This document shows, piece by piece, positions 8,206 through 16,516 of a stretch of DNA of 64,000 nt. The position numbers were made by a program, and so were the translations under genes. The notes beneath the pieces were generated by a model. That model worked only from the letters and a program-made list of their open reading frames with translations. It was not told where the DNA came from and did no database searches. The DNA comes from Dorea_D hominis (GTDB taxonomy: Bacteria; Bacillota; Clostridia; Lachnospirales; Lachnospiraceae). The stretch spans positions 1-64,000 of the forward strand of contig NZ_JACOOY010000010.1 in NCBI RefSeq assembly GCF_014287705.1, read 5' to 3'. The first letter of the stretch is position 1, and each line of letters opens with the position of its first letter.

Positions 8206-9714
8206 TTATACTTCAAACTGTCCCCAGACAGTATCGAGAGCTTTGCTCACTGCATGATATTTCTCATATTTTTTCTGATAAATCTCATGCATCTGCGGAT
8301 TCGGTTCTACTCTTCCTGATACGTGTACCATATGTTTTGCCGCATCCTCATAATCCTTGTATACACCAGCTGCGATCGCTGCTGCCATACCACATCCGAG
8401 TGCACCTAATTCTTTGGCATCTACCGTCTCAATCGGGAATCCTAAAATATCCGCAAACATCTGTACCCAAACTTCTGAATTTGCAGCACCTCCCGCCATA
8501 CGAATTGCCTCCGGGCGTTCTCTGGATAATAATAACCTCTCAATATGTGTCTTATGTGAAAATACAACACCTTCATAAATCGCACGTAGCATATGTGCTT
8601 TGTTATGGTAAGTTGTAAGTCCGATAAATGCTCCCTTTCCAAGTGGATGTGCATTCGATCCATATAAGAACGGAAGGAAATATACATCACATTCTTCCGG
8701 TTTTACGGAAGCTACTTTTGCATTGACTACACTGTAGATATTTTCACCTTCCGGAATCTTCTCATTCTCCATACAGTTCTCCAGATACCACTCCAGGTTC
8801 CCGGATGAAGTTGCACTGCATTCTTCTACGAGATAATATCCCGGCATTGCAAACAGAGAGTTCATGGCGATCGTTCCATCCATAACCGGCTCTTTTGCAA
8901 TATATTCATTGATACTCCATGTACCTGCGATCGTACACATTCTGTCCGGTGATGTAACATCTACCGCAACTGCACAGGCATCAATATCAAACATACCGCC
9001 TGCCACTGCCGTCCCTTCCGGAAGTCCGGTCAGTTCAGATGCTTCTTTGGAAATCGTACCGCACAGGTCATAAGAATAACGGATTGGCGGAAGCATATCA
9101 TATACTTCTCCGATTCCCATCTTCTCTAAAATATCTTTATCAAATCTGACATCTCTGACATTCATAAGTCCTGATCCGGAAATGTCCGTTGCTTCACTGT
9201 AAGCCTCTCCGGTCAGTCTGAATCTTACATAATCTTTTACTGAAAATGCATACTGGATATTATCGTAAATATCTCTGTGGTGATCCTTAAACCATGCAAG
9301 TAACGATACCTGCTGGCATGCCATGATCTCCTGACATGTTCTGTCATGGATCTCTTCATATACACCATTCTCATGCCACTTCTCCGGATATTTCCACGCA
9401 CGGCTGTCTGTGGAAATAATTCCGTTATATGCCGGTTTGCCGTCTTTGCCCCAAGGATATAAGCCTTTGCCGTGACCGCACACTGCAATACCCAGAATAT
9501 CTTCGCCATTAATTCCCGCTTTCTTGATCGCACGCTTGATGCAGTCACAGTTTGCAAGCCAAAGTTCTTCCATATCTCTTTCCGTATAGCCTGACTTTGG
9601 TGTGATCACTTTCGTTGATCTGCCGGCTGTTGCAATCTCTTTTCCGGTCAGATCAAAGATCGCAGCCTTGGTCGATGTACCACCATTATCGAGTCCTATT
9701 ACATACCGTTCCAT
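8206..9714 (-). CDS. FGGY-family sugar kinase, L-xylulose kinase (LyxK)-like
   Basis: A 502-residue carbohydrate kinase. The start is ATG 9712-9714 (MERYVIGLDNGGTSTKAAIF) because AAGGAGG lies seven bases upstream; a start nine codons earlier is not supported. It shows the FGGY N-terminal phosphate loop LDNGGTSTKA, a GGMFDIDACAVAVD region with the likely catalytic Asp, and the C-terminal adenosine motif MAGGAANSEVWVQM. Overall it resembles the LyxK group (L-xylulose/3-keto-L-gulonate kinase). That would give L-xylulose 5-phosphate, which needs a 3-epimerase not seen here before AraD. It forms a two-gene operon with the dehydrogenase, behind a strong promoter (9741-9769). Confidence 0.88.
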   Translation of the reverse strand: MERYVIGLDNGGTSTKAAIFDLTGKEIATAGRSTKVITPKSGYTERDMEELWLANCDCIKRAIKKAGINGEDILGIAVCGHGKGLYPWGKDGKPAYNGIISTDSRAWKYPEKWHENGVYEEIHDRTCQEIMACQQVSLLAWFKDHHRDIYDNIQYAFSVKDYVRFRLTGEAYSEATDISGSGLMNVRDVRFDKDILEKMGIGEVYDMLPPIRYSYDLCGTISKEASELTGLPEGTAVAGGMFDIDACAVAVDVTSPDRMCTIAGTWSINEYIAKEPVMDGTIAMNSLFAMPGYYLVEECSATSSGNLEWYLENCMENEKIPEGENIYSVVNAKVASVKPEECDVYFLPFLYGSNAHPLGKGAFIGLTTYHNKAHMLRAIYEGVVFSHKTHIERLLLSRERPEAIRMAGGAANSEVWVQMFADILGFPIETVDAKELGALGCGMAAAIAAGVYKDYEDAAKHMVHVSGRVEPNPQMHEIYQKKYEKYHAVSKALDTVWGQFEV

Positions 9715-9740
9715 ATTCACGTCCTCCTTTGCCTGTCTCA

Positions 9741-9769
9741 ATTATATATTCTTTGTGCAAATATATCAA
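9741..9769 (-). promoter_or_regulatory. Promoter of the kinase-dehydrogenase operon
   Basis: TTGATA (9764-9769), 17 bases, TATAAT (9741-9746) on the minus strand, about 27 bases before the kinase start codon. It is a near-consensus sigma-A type promoter. Confidence 0.8.
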
Positions 9770-9787
9770 TGACATTTTTCCACCTCC

Positions 9788-9802
9788 GTGACTTTTGTCA
9801 CA
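9788..9802 (-). promoter_or_regulatory. Candidate activator site, TGTGA-N6-TCAC
   Basis: The minus strand reads TGTGACAAAAGTCACG, a 5-base inverted repeat GTGAC/GTCAC that fits the CRP/FNR-type pattern TGTGA-N6-TCACA but for the last base. Its centre is about 60 bases upstream of the expected transcription start. That is where class I activators bind. Confidence 0.4.
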
Positions 9803-9809
9803 TTTACAC

Positions 9810-9845
9810 AAAAAAAGAACCTGACGATATTTACCGTCAGGTTCT
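9810..9845 (-). terminator. Rho-independent terminator of the 59-residue peptide gene
   Basis: A perfect 11-base stem AGAACCTGACG (9816-9826) with 9835-9845 and an 8-base loop, followed on the minus strand by a run of T (9810-9815). It lies 32 bases after the small gene. Confidence 0.9.
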
Positions 9846-9877
9846 ACGCATGTCTATCTTTAATTTTTAGCCATCTA

Positions 9878-10057
9878 CTATCTTGTAACGTATGCATGTT
9901 TGAGTTCAACAGATGTTGCTTTCTTGTCTGCTTTAACTCCTGATGCTGTAATGCCTGATGCCAGTGCTGCTCCAATGTTGTAAAAATCTCTAACCATTAC
10001 ATAAATTCCTGCTGCTACAAAAAGAACGGATAAAATTGTTGCTACTAATGTCATCAT
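9878..10057 (-). CDS. Small single-span membrane protein, function unknown
   Basis: A 59-residue peptide starting at ATG 10055-10057 (MMTLVATILSVLFVAAGIYV), six bases after GAGGTGA; a longer in-frame reading has no ribosome site. One hydrophobic helix (about residues 2-22) is followed by a short polar tail ending HAYVTR. It is flanked by its own promoter (10114-10142) and a strong terminator, so it is a free-standing unit between the ribulokinase-like gene and the L-xylulose-kinase-like operon. I do not recognise the family. The clean signals on both sides argue that it is real rather than spurious. Confidence 0.65.
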   Translation of the reverse strand: MMTLVATILSVLFVAAGIYVMVRDFYNIGAALASGITASGVKADKKATSVELKHAYVTR

Positions 10058-10113
10058 ACTTGTCACCTCATACTTTAGATTGTTAAAAATTTGTTTATCT
10101 TTTTTCTGATTGT

Positions 10114-10142
10114 ATAATAACACAGCCTGTGCTCTTCGTAAA
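10114..10142 (-). promoter_or_regulatory. Promoter of the small membrane protein gene
   Basis: TTTACG (10137-10142), 17 bases, TATTAT (10114-10119) on the minus strand. A TTGACA also occurs upstream but with too long a spacer. Confidence 0.45.
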
Positions 10143-10214
10143 TGTCAAAAAGCTCCAATCTTTTTTTGTTTTCAGCATATTTTTTGTTACTTTTTTATCA
10201 ATGTGTTTTGGCTT

Positions 10215-11816
10215 TTATTTAATTTTAGCAATTGCTTCCTGTTCTATGCTTAATCCCTGTTTAAATTGCTCTATAAATTTCTCGAATCCGTCCACATCTT
10301 CCGGAACTGGTTCCATCTTGCTGCCCTCATTTCCGGCAAAAACTTTATTGTCAAGATAGTCTTCCAACGTCTCGCCTTCTGCTTTTCCAACTTCGTATGC
10401 AGCCAGAAGTGCAATTCCCCATGCGCCGCCTTCGCCAGCTGTCTCCATTACGGAAACCGGAGCCTGCATTGCAGCTGCCATGATGCGCTGACCAACTCCC
10501 GGAGTCTTAAAGAGTCCACCGTGTCCTAAGATCTTATCAATCTGGATATGCTCTTCTTTTACAAGGATATCCATTCCGATCTTGAGTGCACCGAGTGCCG
10601 CATACAAATGTGTACGCATAAAGTTTGCAAGATTGAATTTACTGTTTGGTGTACGAATAAATACCGGTCGGCCTTCATCAATCGGAATAATATTTTCACC
10701 GGAATAATATCCATATGATAACAGACCACCACAGTCAGCATCACCTTCCAGTGCTTTGTTATATAATGTTCCGAACAATGTATTCATATCTACTTTCATG
10801 CCCATTGCTTCTGAATACTCTTTAAAAATATTCACCCATGCATTCAGATCAGAAGTACAGTTATTTGCATGTGCCATTGCCACCGGACTTCCGGATGGTG
10901 TTGTTACCATATCAATTTCCGTATATACTTTGGAAAGTTCTTTTTCCAGTACGATCATAGCAAATACAGATGTTCCGGCAGATACATTACCGGTTCTCTT
11001 TGCAACACTGTTTGTTGCAATCATACCGGTTCCGGCATCACCTTCCGGCGGGCACACCGGAATTCCTGCCTGAAGTGTTCCGGTCGGATCTAATAATTTG
11101 ACACCTTCTTCTGTCAGGCATCCTGCATCATCGCCTGCGCAGAGGACTTTCGGCATGATTTCACGGAGTTTCCAGCTATATCCACGGTCTTCGACAAGTT
11201 TGTCAAATTTTTCGATCATTCCATCGTAGAAATCGGATGTAGCCGGATCAATCGGGAACATACCGGATGCATCACCGACTCCTAGGACCTTCTGACCGGT
11301 CAGCTGCCAGTGAATATATCCGGATAAGGTTGTAAAATATGCCACATCCTTCACATGTTCTTCTTTATTAAGAATCGCCTGATACAGATGTGCAATGCTC
11401 CATCTCTGCGGAATATTGTACTGGAACAGCTCTGTCAGCTCTTCTGCTGCCTGTCCTGTGATCGTATTTCTCCAGGTACGGAATGGAACGAGCAGTGTTC
11501 CTTCTTTGTCAAATGCCATATAGCCGTGCATCATTGCACTGAATCCGATGCCGGCAAGGCTTTTGATCTCAGTACCGTATTTTTCCTTTACGTCTGCCGC
11601 CATATTAGCATAGCTGGCTTTCAGTCCTTTCCAGATGTCTTCCAGATCGTATGTCCAGATATGTCCGTCCAGTCTGTTCTCCCAGTCATAACTTCCTGTT
11701 GCTACCGGCTGATGATTTTCATCGATCATAACCGCTTTGATTCTTGTCGAGCCGAGTTCAATACCTACTACTGCTTTTCCGGCTTCAATCAATGTTTTTA
11801 CATTCTCCTTGTTCAT
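10215..11816 (-). CDS. FGGY-family kinase, ribulokinase (AraK-type)
   Basis: A 533-residue FGGY kinase that is divergent from the one at 8206. The N-terminal loop is VGIELGSTRIKAVMID, a mid-region reads VCPPEGDAGTGM with the likely catalytic Asp, and the C-terminal part contains ILGHGGLFKTPGVGQRIMAA. It begins directly at the araD stop codon (TAG then ATG), and its ribosome site (GGGGGG) lies inside the end of araD, so the two are translationally coupled. This pairing and the length match the clostridial AraK ribulokinases, often annotated as xylulokinases. The expected reaction is L-ribulose to L-ribulose 5-phosphate, the AraD substrate. Its specificity should be treated as inferred. Confidence 0.87.
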   Translation of the reverse strand: MNKENVKTLIEAGKAVVGIELGSTRIKAVMIDENHQPVATGSYDWENRLDGHIWTYDLEDIWKGLKASYANMAADVKEKYGTEIKSLAGIGFSAMMHGYMAFDKEGTLLVPFRTWRNTITGQAAEELTELFQYNIPQRWSIAHLYQAILNKEEHVKDVAYFTTLSGYIHWQLTGQKVLGVGDASGMFPIDPATSDFYDGMIEKFDKLVEDRGYSWKLREIMPKVLCAGDDAGCLTEEGVKLLDPTGTLQAGIPVCPPEGDAGTGMIATNSVAKRTGNVSAGTSVFAMIVLEKELSKVYTEIDMVTTPSGSPVAMAHANNCTSDLNAWVNIFKEYSEAMGMKVDMNTLFGTLYNKALEGDADCGGLLSYGYYSGENIIPIDEGRPVFIRTPNSKFNLANFMRTHLYAALGALKIGMDILVKEEHIQIDKILGHGGLFKTPGVGQRIMAAAMQAPVSVMETAGEGGAWGIALLAAYEVGKAEGETLEDYLDNKVFAGNEGSKMEPVPEDVDGFEKFIEQFKQGLSIEQEAIAKIK

Positions 11817-12518
11817 CTAGTTTCCCCCCTGTCCATAGTATGCATTTGCTCCGTGTTTTCTGTAATAATGCTTGTCCTGCAGTTCCTGTGGTGCCGGCTT
11901 ATTTTCCGGATTGATCAGTTCACAACGGCACGCCATCTTTGCAACTTCTTCTAATACTACTGCGTTGTGCACTGCTTCGTTGGCATCTTTGCCCCATGTA
12001 AACGGACCGTGGTTCTTACAAAGAACTGCCGGTGTTGCAATATAGTCTTTTCCGCGTGCTTCAAACTCGTCCGCGATCAGCACACCTGTATTTTTTTCAT
12101 AAGCTTCTTCAATCTCTTCTTTTGTCAGATTGCGCACACATGGAACTTCTCCATACAGATAATCTGCATGTGTGGTTCCGTAGCATGGAATGTCTCTTCC
12201 TGCCTGCGCCCAGCTTGTAGCCCACGGGGAATGGGTATGTACGATTCCCCCGATATCCGGGAAACGGTTATATAATACCATGTGAGTATCTGTATCGGAT
12301 GAAGGGTTGTATTTTCCTTCTACTTTGTTGCCCTGAAGATCAACGACTACCATATCATCCGGTGTCAGTTTATCGTATTCTACTCCGCTTGGTTTGATTA
12401 CAAAAAGACCTTTTTCTCTGTCAATTCCGCTCACGTTACCCCAGGTAAATGTAACCAGTCCATACTTCGGCAGCATCATATTGGCTTCGTACACTTTCTT
12501 TTTCAGTTCTTCTAACAT
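11817..12518 (-). CDS. araD: L-ribulose-5-phosphate 4-epimerase
   Basis: A 233-residue class II aldolase/AraD family enzyme that converts L-ribulose 5-phosphate to D-xylulose 5-phosphate. Diagnostic parts are WGNVSGIDR, IKPSGVEYDKL, the SSDTDTH segment, the zinc-binding HTHSPWATSWAQ pair, CYGTTHADYLYGEVPC and CKNHGPFTWG. Length and order match AraD throughout. The gene has a GGAGG site and its own promoter (12554-12582). It is the first gene of a unit with the ribulokinase-like gene. It links the pentose and polyol functions in this stretch to the pentose phosphate pathway. No araA isomerase is present in the window. Confidence 0.95.
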   Translation of the reverse strand: MLEELKKKVYEANMMLPKYGLVTFTWGNVSGIDREKGLFVIKPSGVEYDKLTPDDMVVVDLQGNKVEGKYNPSSDTDTHMVLYNRFPDIGGIVHTHSPWATSWAQAGRDIPCYGTTHADYLYGEVPCVRNLTKEEIEEAYEKNTGVLIADEFEARGKDYIATPAVLCKNHGPFTWGKDANEAVHNAVVLEEVAKMACRCELINPENKPAPQELQDKHYYRKHGANAYYGQGGN

Positions 12519-12553
12519 TCTATTGTCCTCCGTTCTTAAAGTCTACTATAGTC

Positions 12554-12582
12554 AATATATCTTAATTTTTATATGTTTTCAA
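12554..12582 (-). promoter_or_regulatory. Promoter of the araD-kinase unit
   Basis: TTGAAA (12577-12582), 17 bases, TATATT (12554-12559) on the minus strand, then GGAGG before the araD start. Confidence 0.65.
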
Positions 12583-12700
12583 CTGATTTTCGGTAATATG
12601 TGCCAATAATCACTAATTTTAGTATCTGACGTACGGTTCCGTATACAGCGGTTCTTTCGTTTTCACAAACTACCAGATAATAGTCAAGCATGGATGTGTA
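12569..12700 (-). other. Possible group II intron tail remnant
   Basis: The 315-base gap between araD and rpoC contains, on the minus strand, GAACCGCTGTATACGGAACC followed by GTACGT. This resembles, from memory, the sequence just before domain V of Lachnospiraceae group II introns. The match stops abruptly after GTACGT and no reverse transcriptase or complete domain V is present. A 40-codon reading frame (12569-12691) covers it and is probably not a gene. An inverted repeat CATGGATG/CATCCATG (about 12689-12752) lies alongside. Confidence 0.3.
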
Positions 12701-12767
12701 TCCTTCCCACTACCAGGGCTGATTAGGAACTCTCATCCATGAGTGACGTGCGCTGCAAGGCGCACGC

Positions 12768-12803
12768 AAAAAAGGAGCAGGAAACTTGCGCTTCCTGCTC
12801 CTT
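12768..12803 (-). terminator. Terminator of rpoBC
   Basis: A perfect 12-base GC-rich stem (12772-12783 with 12792-12803) with an 8-base loop, followed on the minus strand by a T run. It lies 31 bases after the rpoC stop codon. Confidence 0.92.
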
Positions 12804-12833
12804 AATTGTTCTTTATTCTGTTAAATTCCTGAA

Positions 12834-15800
12834 TTACTCGATTATAACTCCGTCTTCTTCTACAACATTTTCTGTTATATCATCAACGTCATTCATCTCA
12901 CCGATTTCTATATCATCACCTTCATCAAATGATAATTCATCATCTAATGCGTAATCGGAACCGAGTTTAATATCACGGTATTTTCTCATACCTGTACCGG
13001 CTGGGATGTGTTTACCAATGATAACGTTCTCTTTCAGACCTACCAGTGGATCGATCTTGCCCTTGATTGCTGCTTCTGTCAGAACTTTTGTTGTCTCCTG
13101 GAAGGATGCTGCTGACAGGAAGGAGTTTGTAGCAAGGGATGCTTTTGTAATACCAAGCATGATCTGTTCTCCGGTTGCCGGCTCTTTACCTTCTGCTTCC
13201 AGAGCTGCATTTGTATCTTCAAATTCCAGAATATCTACATTTGTTCCCGGAAGGAATTCTGTATCTCCTGCTTCTTCGATACGGATCTTCTTCAGCATCT
13301 GACGAACGATAACCTCGATATGCTTATCGTTGATCTCAACACCCTGCAGACGGTATACACGCTGTACTTCCTGGATCATGTAATCCTGTACGGCGCGGAG
13401 TCCTTTGATCTTCAGGATATCATGAGGATTTACACTACCTTCTGTCAGTTCATCACCGGCTTCCAGTTTTGCTCCGTCTAATATTTTGATACGTGATCCG
13501 TAAGGGATCAGATATGCTTTGGATTCTCCTGTTTCTTCATTTGTAACGATAATCTCACGTTTTTTCTTCGTGTCGCTGATTGTTGCAGTTCCTGCAAACT
13601 CTGTGATAATTGCAAGTCCCTTCGGCTTTCTAGCCTCAAAAAGCTCCTCGACACGAGGAAGTCCCTGTGTGATATCCCCACCGGCTACACCACCGGTATG
13701 GAATGTTCTCATAGTAAGCTGTGTACCAGGCTCACCGATGGACTGGGCAGCGATAATACCAACAGCCTCTCCAACCTGTACCGGCTCACCGGTTGCCATG
13801 TTGGCTCCGTAACATTTTGCACAGATACCGCTGTGTGAACGGCATGTTAAAATTGTACGGATCTTAATCTTCTTCAGTGTCTCACCATTTTCATCGACAC
13901 CTTTTTTCATGATCAGCTCTGCACGTTTCGGAGTAACCATATGGTTCTTCTTAACAAGTACATTGCCATCTTTATCTACGATATCCTCGCACAGGTAACG
14001 TCCTGTAATACGCTCCTGGAGGCTCTCGATCTCTTCATTTCCATCCATGAATGCATGTACATACATTCCAGGGATCGGACCATCCTTCGGTGCACAGTCT
14101 ACTTCGTGAATAATAAGCTCCTGGGATACATCAACCAGACGTCTAGTCAGGTATCCTGAATCGGCTGTACGAAGGGCTGTATCAGAAAGTCCTTTACGTG
14201 CTCCATGCGCAGACATGAAATACTCCAATACGTCCAGACCTTCACGGAAGTTTGACTTGATAGGCAACTCGATCGTATGACCGGTTGTATCTGCCATCAA
14301 TCCACGCATACCTGCAAGCTGTTTGATCTGTTTGTCAGATCCACGGGCTCCGGAATCCGCCATCATGAAGATGTTGTTGTATTTATCAAGTCCTGTCAGC
14401 AGGGCATGTGTCAGAGCATCGTCAGTTGTCTTCCATGTCTCAACAACTTCTTTGTAACGCTCTTCCTCTGTGATCAGACCACGCTTGAAGTTCTTTGTGA
14501 TCTTATCTACTGTATCCTGTGCTTTCTGGATCATCTCTGGTTTCTGTGGCGGTACTGTCATATCTGAAATAGATACGGTCATCGCAGCTCTTGTAGAATA
14601 CTTGTATCCGATTGCTTTTACATGGTCAAGAACTTCTGCTGTAGCAGTTGCTCCATGTGTATTGATAACTTTCTCAAGAATCTGTTTTAACTGTTTCTTA
14701 CCTACGTGGAAATCAATCTCCAGTAACAGTTCGTTGCCTTCTACTTCACGATCTACGAATCCAAGATCCTGTGGAATGATCTCGTTGAAGATAAATCTTC
14801 CCAGTGTAGACTCAACAGTAGCTGTCTTATCTGTTCCGTCGGCAAGTGTCTTTGTTACACGTACTTTAATGCGTGAGTGCAGAGTAATTACCTGGTTCTC
14901 ATATGCCAGGATTGCTTCGTTCACGCTCTTGAAGAACTTACCTTCTCCGATTGCTCCAGGTCTTTCCTGAGTCAGATAGTAAATACCAAGTACCATATCC
15001 TGTGAAGGTACAGCTACCGGTCCACCATCGGAAGGTTTCAGTAAGTTGTTCGGTGAGAGCAGAAGGAAACGACACTCAGCCTGTGCTTCTACAGACAGCG
15101 GAAGATGTACAGCCATCTGGTCTCCATCGAAGTCGGCGTTGAACGCGGTACATACGAGTGGATGAAGCTTGATTGCCTTACCTTCTACAAGGATCGGCTC
15201 AAATGCCTGGATACCCAGTCGATGAAGTGTAGGGGCACGGTTTAACATAACCGGATGCTCTTTGATCACTTCTTCCAGAACATCCCATACTTCCGGCTGA
15301 AGTCTCTCTACCATTTTCTTAGCATTTTTGATATTGTGAGCAGTTCCATTCTGAACAAGTTCTTTCATTACAAATGGTTTGAACAGCTCGATCGCCATCT
15401 CTTTCGGAAGACCGCACTGGTAAATCTTAAGTTCCGGTCCTACGACGATAACGGAACGTCCGGAGTAGTCAACACGCTTACCAAGCAGGTTCTGACGGAA
15501 ACGTCCGGATTTACCTTTCAGCATATCAGAGAGGGACTTAAGAGCACGGTTACCCGGTCCTGTAACCGGACGGCCACGGCGTCCGTTGTCGATCAGTGCA
15601 TCTACTGCTTCCTGTAACATTCTCTTTTCGTTTCTTACGATAATGTCCGGAGCACCTAACTCAAGCAGACGTTTCAGACGGTTATTTCTGTTGATAATTC
15701 TTCTGTACAGATCATTCAGGTCAGATGTTGCAAAACGTCCACCATCTAACTGAACCATCGGACGCAGATCCGGTGGGATGACCGGAATGTTATTCATGAT

Positions 15801-16502
15801 CATCCACTCTGGTTTGTTACCGGACTCACGGAAAGCTTCTACAACTTCCAGACGTTTTACGATTCTTGCACGTTTCTGTCCGGTAGCTCCCTGTAAGCCT
15901 TCTGTCAGTTCATTGTATTCTTTGTCAAGGTCGATTGCTTCCAGCAGTTCCTGTACAGATTCAGCACCCATACCTACTCGGAAAGCACTTCCCCATTTTT
16001 CTCTTGCTTCCTGATATTCCTGTTCAGACAATACCTGTTTGTACTGAAGGTCTGTATCCCCTTTGTCCAGCACGATATAGGATGCGAAATACAGAACTTT
16101 CTCCAGTGTTCTTGGAGACAGATCCAGGATCAGTCCCATACGGCTCGGGATTCCTTTGAAGTACCAGATATGGGATACCGGAGCTGCAAGAGCAATGTGT
16201 CCCATACGCTCACGTCGTACGCTTGCTTTTGTAACTTCTACACCACAGCGGTCACAAACGACACCTTTGTAACGGATCTTTTTATATTTACCACAGTGGC
16301 ATTCCCAGTCTTTGCTTGGTCCGAAAATCTTTTCGCAGAACAAACCATCTTTCTCCGGTTTCAGAGTTCTGTAGTTAATTGTCTCCGGTTTTGTTACTTC
16401 TCCCCTTGACCATTCCAGAATCTTTTCAGGTGACGCCAAACCGATTTTGATTGCATCAAAAGTCATAGGCTGAAATGTTTGTTCCTTAGTATTTTCTGGC
16501 AT
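12834..16502 (-). CDS. rpoC: DNA-directed RNA polymerase subunit beta'
   Basis: The 1222-residue beta' subunit of RNA polymerase. It carries the N-terminal zinc-binding cysteines (CHCGKYKKIRYKGVVCDRCG), the clamp, the absolutely conserved magnesium-binding NADFDGDQMAVH active-site loop, the trigger-loop region MADSGARGSDKQIKQLAGMR and the second zinc site CRSHSGICAKCYG. The tail is strongly acidic (DEGDDIEIGEMNDVDD). The length is typical for Clostridia, without the large insertions of proteobacteria. It starts 14 bases after rpoB behind AAAGGGG and ends before a strong terminator, so rpoB-rpoC is a closed two-gene operon here. Confidence 0.99.
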   Translation of the reverse strand: MPENTKEQTFQPMTFDAIKIGLASPEKILEWSRGEVTKPETINYRTLKPEKDGLFCEKIFGPSKDWECHCGKYKKIRYKGVVCDRCGVEVTKASVRRERMGHIALAAPVSHIWYFKGIPSRMGLILDLSPRTLEKVLYFASYIVLDKGDTDLQYKQVLSEQEYQEAREKWGSAFRVGMGAESVQELLEAIDLDKEYNELTEGLQGATGQKRARIVKRLEVVEAFRESGNKPEWMIMNNIPVIPPDLRPMVQLDGGRFATSDLNDLYRRIINRNNRLKRLLELGAPDIIVRNEKRMLQEAVDALIDNGRRGRPVTGPGNRALKSLSDMLKGKSGRFRQNLLGKRVDYSGRSVIVVGPELKIYQCGLPKEMAIELFKPFVMKELVQNGTAHNIKNAKKMVERLQPEVWDVLEEVIKEHPVMLNRAPTLHRLGIQAFEPILVEGKAIKLHPLVCTAFNADFDGDQMAVHLPLSVEAQAECRFLLLSPNNLLKPSDGGPVAVPSQDMVLGIYYLTQERPGAIGEGKFFKSVNEAILAYENQVITLHSRIKVRVTKTLADGTDKTATVESTLGRFIFNEIIPQDLGFVDREVEGNELLLEIDFHVGKKQLKQILEKVINTHGATATAEVLDHVKAIGYKYSTRAAMTVSISDMTVPPQKPEMIQKAQDTVDKITKNFKRGLITEEERYKEVVETWKTTDDALTHALLTGLDKYNNIFMMADSGARGSDKQIKQLAGMRGLMADTTGHTIELPIKSNFREGLDVLEYFMSAHGARKGLSDTALRTADSGYLTRRLVDVSQELIIHEVDCAPKDGPIPGMYVHAFMDGNEEIESLQERITGRYLCEDIVDKDGNVLVKKNHMVTPKRAELIMKKGVDENGETLKKIKIRTILTCRSHSGICAKCYGANMATGEPVQVGEAVGIIAAQSIGEPGTQLTMRTFHTGGVAGGDITQGLPRVEELFEARKPKGLAIITEFAGTATISDTKKKREIIVTNEETGESKAYLIPYGSRIKILDGAKLEAGDELTEGSVNPHDILKIKGLRAVQDYMIQEVQRVYRLQGVEINDKHIEVIVRQMLKKIRIEEAGDTEFLPGTNVDILEFEDTNAALEAEGKEPATGEQIMLGITKASLATNSFLSAASFQETTKVLTEAAIKGKIDPLVGLKENVIIGKHIPAGTGMRKYRDIKLGSDYALDDELSFDEGDDIEIGEMNDVDDITENVVEEDGVIIE

Positions 16503-16516
16503 ACTGGCACCCCTTT

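Noticed and set aside
14470..14970. Plus-strand 166-codon reading frame inside rpoC
   Set aside because: Antisense shadow of rpoC without ribosome site or conserved features.
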